7,948 bases of DNA from Phycisphaerales bacterium UBA2402 (GTDB lineage Bacteria > Planctomycetota > Phycisphaerae > Phycisphaerales > UBA1924): contig DDSA01000098.1 in NCBI GenBank assembly GCA_002343715.1, forward strand, positions 1 to 7,948, given 5' to 3'. The notes under the pieces are model-generated. The model did no database searches. It had not been told where the DNA came from and was given only the letters and a program-made list of their open reading frames with translations. A program made the position numbers and the translations under genes. Below are positions 6,169-7,948 of this stretch, piece after piece (the first letter of the stretch is position 1; every line of letters begins with the position of its first letter).

Positions 6169-7572
6169 TCAGCAGCCGCCCGCTTCCCACCGGGCGAAGA
6201 ACGTTTCGACATCGCCGCCATCGACGCCGCCGTCCTCGTTGACATCGCCGCAACCCTCGCCCGACTCCCAGACCACGTAGAAGGCCTCGACATCGGACCC
6301 GTCAACCCCGCCATCCTGGTTGAAATCCGCCGCGCATGGCGGGCAGGCGGTGGAACAACCCGGGCAGAACTTCGCGATGATCTTCCGCGTGGCGGTCTGG
6401 CCGATGTCCGAGACGGTGATGCTGGTGTACAGGTATCCATCATCGCCCAGGTCCATGGCGCTGGTGGTGGTGGTGGTTTCGGGCAGGTCGCGGACGGTGA
6501 GGTCGCCGATGCCGTCGCCGTCGAGGTCGAGCAGATCGCCGATGCGCACGACCTTGATCGAGGTTCCCCGCAGGTCGGCGATGTTCCCGTGGAACAGGAC
6601 GCGGTTGGTGGTCGAAAAACTCCAGATGTACGCCGCGGTGCCGATGTTGCTGATGCTCGCCGCCCGCACTGTGGAGCCGGACGGGATGGTGATGCCGTCG
6701 ACGGTGTCCCCCTCGCGGACGGCGGGGACGCGGTTGACAGCGATGAAGTTGTCGGTCTGGGAGGCGGTGATGAAATCGCCCCAGATGAGCGTGTCGCCGC
6801 CGTTGTTGACGCCCACACCGGAGAAGTTTTCCCACCCTTCATCGGGGTCGCCCGGGAGCGGCTGGCCGTCCTCGGCGATGATACTGCCGTTGTACAGGAC
6901 CGCGGCGCTGCCCGTCGCGCCGCCGACATCGACGATGTGGATCACGTGCTGCCCGTTGTCGGAGAAGTCGTAGTTGAAACTCATCCCCGGCGTGGCGAAG
7001 CGCAGGGTGCGCCCGTCGATCGTGTCGCCGGTTCGGTAGACGGGGGTGAGCACGGGATCGCCGATCTGCCCGCGGTACAGAACCCGCGCCGCCGTGCTCC
7101 CGGTGGGCGTGCTCGCCAAGCCCCCTACGAACGCGAACAGCCCGTCGCCGAACATGGAGGGGCGGCTGGCGAAAGAGATGTAAAGTCCCGGGTAGCCCGG
7201 TGCTTCATCTCCATCGGAGATGATGTACCCCGATGAACCCCAGATGCCATCGTTGCCGTCGATGCTCGGCGAGTAGACGAACCGACCCCCGCTGGCCACG
7301 CCGATCGACCCTTCGCCGCCGGTCTGTGATGGGGTCGAAAAAAAGACGGGGCCTGTATCGAAGAAGATCACGCGGCGCGAATCGCTCAACACCGCCAGAA
7401 AGCCCACCTTGCCGTCTTCGCTTGTATAGGCCGTGTTCACGGTCGAAACGGTCAGGCCCTCGGCCCACGATGGCGATGACCCTTCGGACAAGATGACCTC
7501 GGCGGGCACGATCGCCTGAGCATGAACGACAGAGACCGCGGCGGCGGACAACACAACAGACATGACTCGCAT
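6169..7572 (-). CDS. Secreted repeat (probable beta-propeller) protein with GC-type dockerin tail
   Basis: This gene encodes 467 residues from ATG 7572, with AGGAG 6 nt upstream. A longer reading from ATG 7671 was rejected because it would bury the signal peptide MRVMSVVLSAAAVSVVHA|QA (cleavage about 18) and would start upstream of the promoter. Residues 50-400 hold about seven repeats of 35-70 residues, each starting with a turn rich in D/N-G and then alternating hydrophobic strands: SEDGKVGFLAV 51, ASGGRFVYS 93, FGDGLFAFV 141, FSDNGQHVIHI 203, VNNGGDTLIW 255, ISNIGTAAYIW 307, LGDDGYLYTS 375. Several units carry R/D-x-GDT or EDGQ turns. Seven such units suggest a seven-bladed propeller, resembling the loosely defined NxxG tandem-repeat surface proteins (from memory). 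A DLDGDG loop is at 349-354 and five Thr at 366-370. A Cys-rich linker (C403, C406, C410, C413) leads into the dockerin (413-467), which ends Gly-Cys. Ligand and function are unknown. Confidence 0.93.
   Translation of the reverse strand: MRVMSVVLSAAAVSVVHAQAIVPAEVILSEGSSPSWAEGLTVSTVNTAYTSEDGKVGFLAVLSDSRRVIFFDTGPVFFSTPSQTGGEGSIGVASGGRFVYSPSIDGNDGIWGSSGYIISDGDEAPGYPGLYISFASRPSMFGDGLFAFVGGLASTPTGSTAARVLYRGQIGDPVLTPVYRTGDTIDGRTLRFATPGMSFNYDFSDNGQHVIHIVDVGGATGSAAVLYNGSIIAEDGQPLPGDPDEGWENFSGVGVNNGGDTLIWGDFITASQTDNFIAVNRVPAVREGDTVDGITIPSGSTVRAASISNIGTAAYIWSFSTTNRVLFHGNIADLRGTSIKVVRIGDLLDLDGDGIGDLTVRDLPETTTTTSAMDLGDDGYLYTSITVSDIGQTATRKIIAKFCPGCSTACPPCAADFNQDGGVDGSDVEAFYVVWESGEGCGDVNEDGGVDGGDVETFFARWEAGGC
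6172..6339 (-). other. Dockerin-like domain of the repeat protein, ending Gly-Cys
   Basis: Two EF-type loops, DFNQDGGVDGSD and DVNEDGGVDGGD, have Asp/Asn at positions 1, 3, 5, 9 and 12 and Gly at 6, as in classical dockerins. Each is followed by an aromatic helix start (VEAFY, VETFF). The halves are joined by a W-E-S-G-E-G-C-G linker and the protein ends E-A-G-G-C. Loop positions 10-11, used for partner choice in clostridial type I dockerins, are small (GS, GG). Confidence 0.85.
6379..7425 (-). repeat. Seven-unit repeat region, probable beta-propeller
   Basis: Residues 50-398. Unit starts are near 51, 93, 141, 203, 255, 307 and 375, each a D/N-G turn followed by a hydrophobic strand. Units differ in length and sequence, so this is a structural repeat rather than a recent DNA duplication. 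The unit count is read by eye. Confidence 0.55.
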
Positions 7573-7578
7573 CGGATG

Positions 7579-7583
7579 CTCCT
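7579..7583 (-). promoter_or_regulatory. Ribosome-binding site fixing the start of the repeat-protein gene
   Basis: AGGAG lies 6 nt before the ATG at 7572. It selects this start over the in-frame ATG at 7671, 33 codons upstream, and over the ATG at 7563, three codons downstream. Confidence 0.75.
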
Positions 7584-7603
7584 GAGAAGAAGTAGGCACG
7601 AAA

Positions 7604-7645
7604 GCGTTTATTATAGAAGAAAACGCGTTTGCGCCAAGAGCGTTT
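7604..7645. promoter_or_regulatory. Candidate operator: palindrome AAACGCGTTT plus flanking half-sites
   Basis: A perfect 10-bp palindrome, AAACGCGTTT, lies at 7621-7630 inside the spacer between the -35 and -10 boxes. The half-site AAACGC (minus strand) also occurs at 7609-7604, 21 bp from the central copy and near the predicted transcript start, and at 7645-7640 just upstream of the -35. Such placement is typical of repressor sites, but no regulator is encoded in the window and the binding protein is unknown. Confidence 0.4.
7610..7637 (-). promoter_or_regulatory. Sigma70-like promoter of the repeat-protein gene
   Basis: On the minus strand TTGGCG (7637-7632) and a consensus TATAAT (7615-7610) are separated by 16 nt. 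The expected transcript start near 7603 gives a leader of about 30 nt that includes the AGGAG at 7583-7579 and the ATG at 7572. The region is AT-rich compared with its surroundings. Assigned from consensus only. Confidence 0.7.
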
Positions 7646-7669
7646 ATAGGACATTCTGACGATCGCATC

Positions 7670-7695
7670 AAAAAACCGCGCCGTCGTGGCGCGGT
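7670..7695 (-). terminator. Rho-independent terminator of the right-edge gene
   Basis: On the minus strand a perfect 8-bp GC-rich stem ACCGCGCC/GGCGCGGT with a 5-nt loop is followed directly by a run of T (six A on the plus strand at 7670-7675). It starts 35 nt after the stop at 7730 and lies upstream of the promoter at 7610-7637, so it separates the right-edge gene from the repeat-protein gene. Confidence 0.88.
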
Positions 7696-7729
7696 CAGTT
7701 GAAACAGACATGCGGTTCGATGTCCGCGT

Positions 7730-7948
7730 TCAGGCGGCTTCGCGGTTCAGGCGCGCCTTGTCGGTCGCTTCGATGTTCTGGTTGCAGTTCGGTGCGAAGG
7801 GGAATGGGCCGACGTTCCAGTTGAAAGCTGGGGTGAAGAAGGGCGAAAATGCACCGGCGTAGTTCCAGGCGGCGGGAGCGCCGAAGGGCCAGACGTTTGT
7901 GCCGGTGTTCACTGTGTTCTGCCAGTTCGTCCCGTAGTTGAAGGGCGT
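7730..7948 (-). CDS. C-terminal end of an unrecognised aromatic/Asn-rich protein (5' end outside the window)
   Basis: The frame is open from the right edge (7948) to TGA at 7730-7732, giving 72 residues. A GTG at 7912 could be read as a start, but the frame continues upstream of it with the same composition and no ribosome-binding site precedes it, so this is more likely the tail of a longer gene. The first 55 residues are rich in Phe, Trp, Tyr, Asn, Pro and Gly with short echoing phrases (FNYGTNW, NVWPFG, AAWNYAG, FNWNVGPFPF). The tail then becomes polar and charged (IEATDKARLNREAA). No signal, membrane helix or dockerin is visible in this part. A strong terminator 35 nt after the stop supports this as a true gene end. 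I do not recognise the family; low-complexity structural or surface protein is only a guess. Confidence 0.6.
   Translation of the reverse strand, partial: TPFNYGTNWQNTVNTGTNVWPFGAPAAWNYAGAFSPFFTPAFNWNVGPFPFAPNCNQNIEATDKARLNREAA

Noticed and set aside
6459..6473. GGT x5 trinucleotide tract as a contingency locus
   Set aside because: It codes for five Thr in frame and is too short to suggest frequent slippage; any change would be in multiples of three.
5851..7236. 461-codon open frame on the plus strand
   Set aside because: It spans the 5' end of one minus-strand gene, the intergenic region and most of another gene. It has no plausible ribosome site, and its sequence is antisense to the repeat protein.
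7573..7671. Longer start (ATG 7671) for the repeat protein
   Set aside because: It would start upstream of the TATAAT promoter and inside the T run of the preceding terminator, and it would displace the signal peptide.

Overview
The window is GC-rich bacterial DNA and looks like a member of the Planctomycetota, probably class Phycisphaerae. That placement is an inference. It rests on three consecutive secreted proteins that end in the paired calcium-binding tail that NCBI names, as I recall without having checked, the 'GC-type dockerin domain'. No ribosomal, mobile-element or phage marker is visible to confirm the taxon.

All real genes lie on the minus strand, so transcription runs from high to low coordinates. 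From the right edge: (1) the last 72 codons of an unrecognised aromatic- and Asn-rich protein (7730-7948), closed by a clear rho-independent terminator (7670-7695). (2) A short promoter region with a good sigma70-like promoter and a palindrome inside its spacer, then a 467-residue secreted protein (6169-7572). This protein has about seven repeated beta-strand units, probably a beta-propeller, and a dockerin tail. (3) A 270-bp intergenic region with a strong leader hairpin and a weak promoter, then an 883-residue secreted modular protein (3247-5898). (4) A 221-bp intergenic region, then a paralogue of that protein (3025 down to the left edge, 1008 codons visible), cut inside its dockerin tail.

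The two large proteins are ancient tandem duplicates. Each carries two copies of a roughly 140-160-residue module with the signature Y-[IV]-Q-D-D-T-x-V-D and a CP end, followed by two copies of a roughly 210-residue module opening with [IS]-x-N-[LV]-G. I recognise neither module as a named family. The upstream paralogue has a variant dockerin: it lacks the central Cys and has one residue after the usual terminal Gly-Cys.

No catalytic domain is recognisable. The simplest reading is a cluster of exported, calcium-stabilised surface or extracellular structural or adhesive proteins that share an attachment device. Each gene has its own ribosome-binding site and its own intergenic leader, so separate promoters are more likely than one tight operon. 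Both large-protein leaders carry the same 10-bp motif and an inverted repeat. No tRNA, rRNA, CRISPR array, insertion sequence or origin was seen, and no intergenic stretch exceeds 300 bases.
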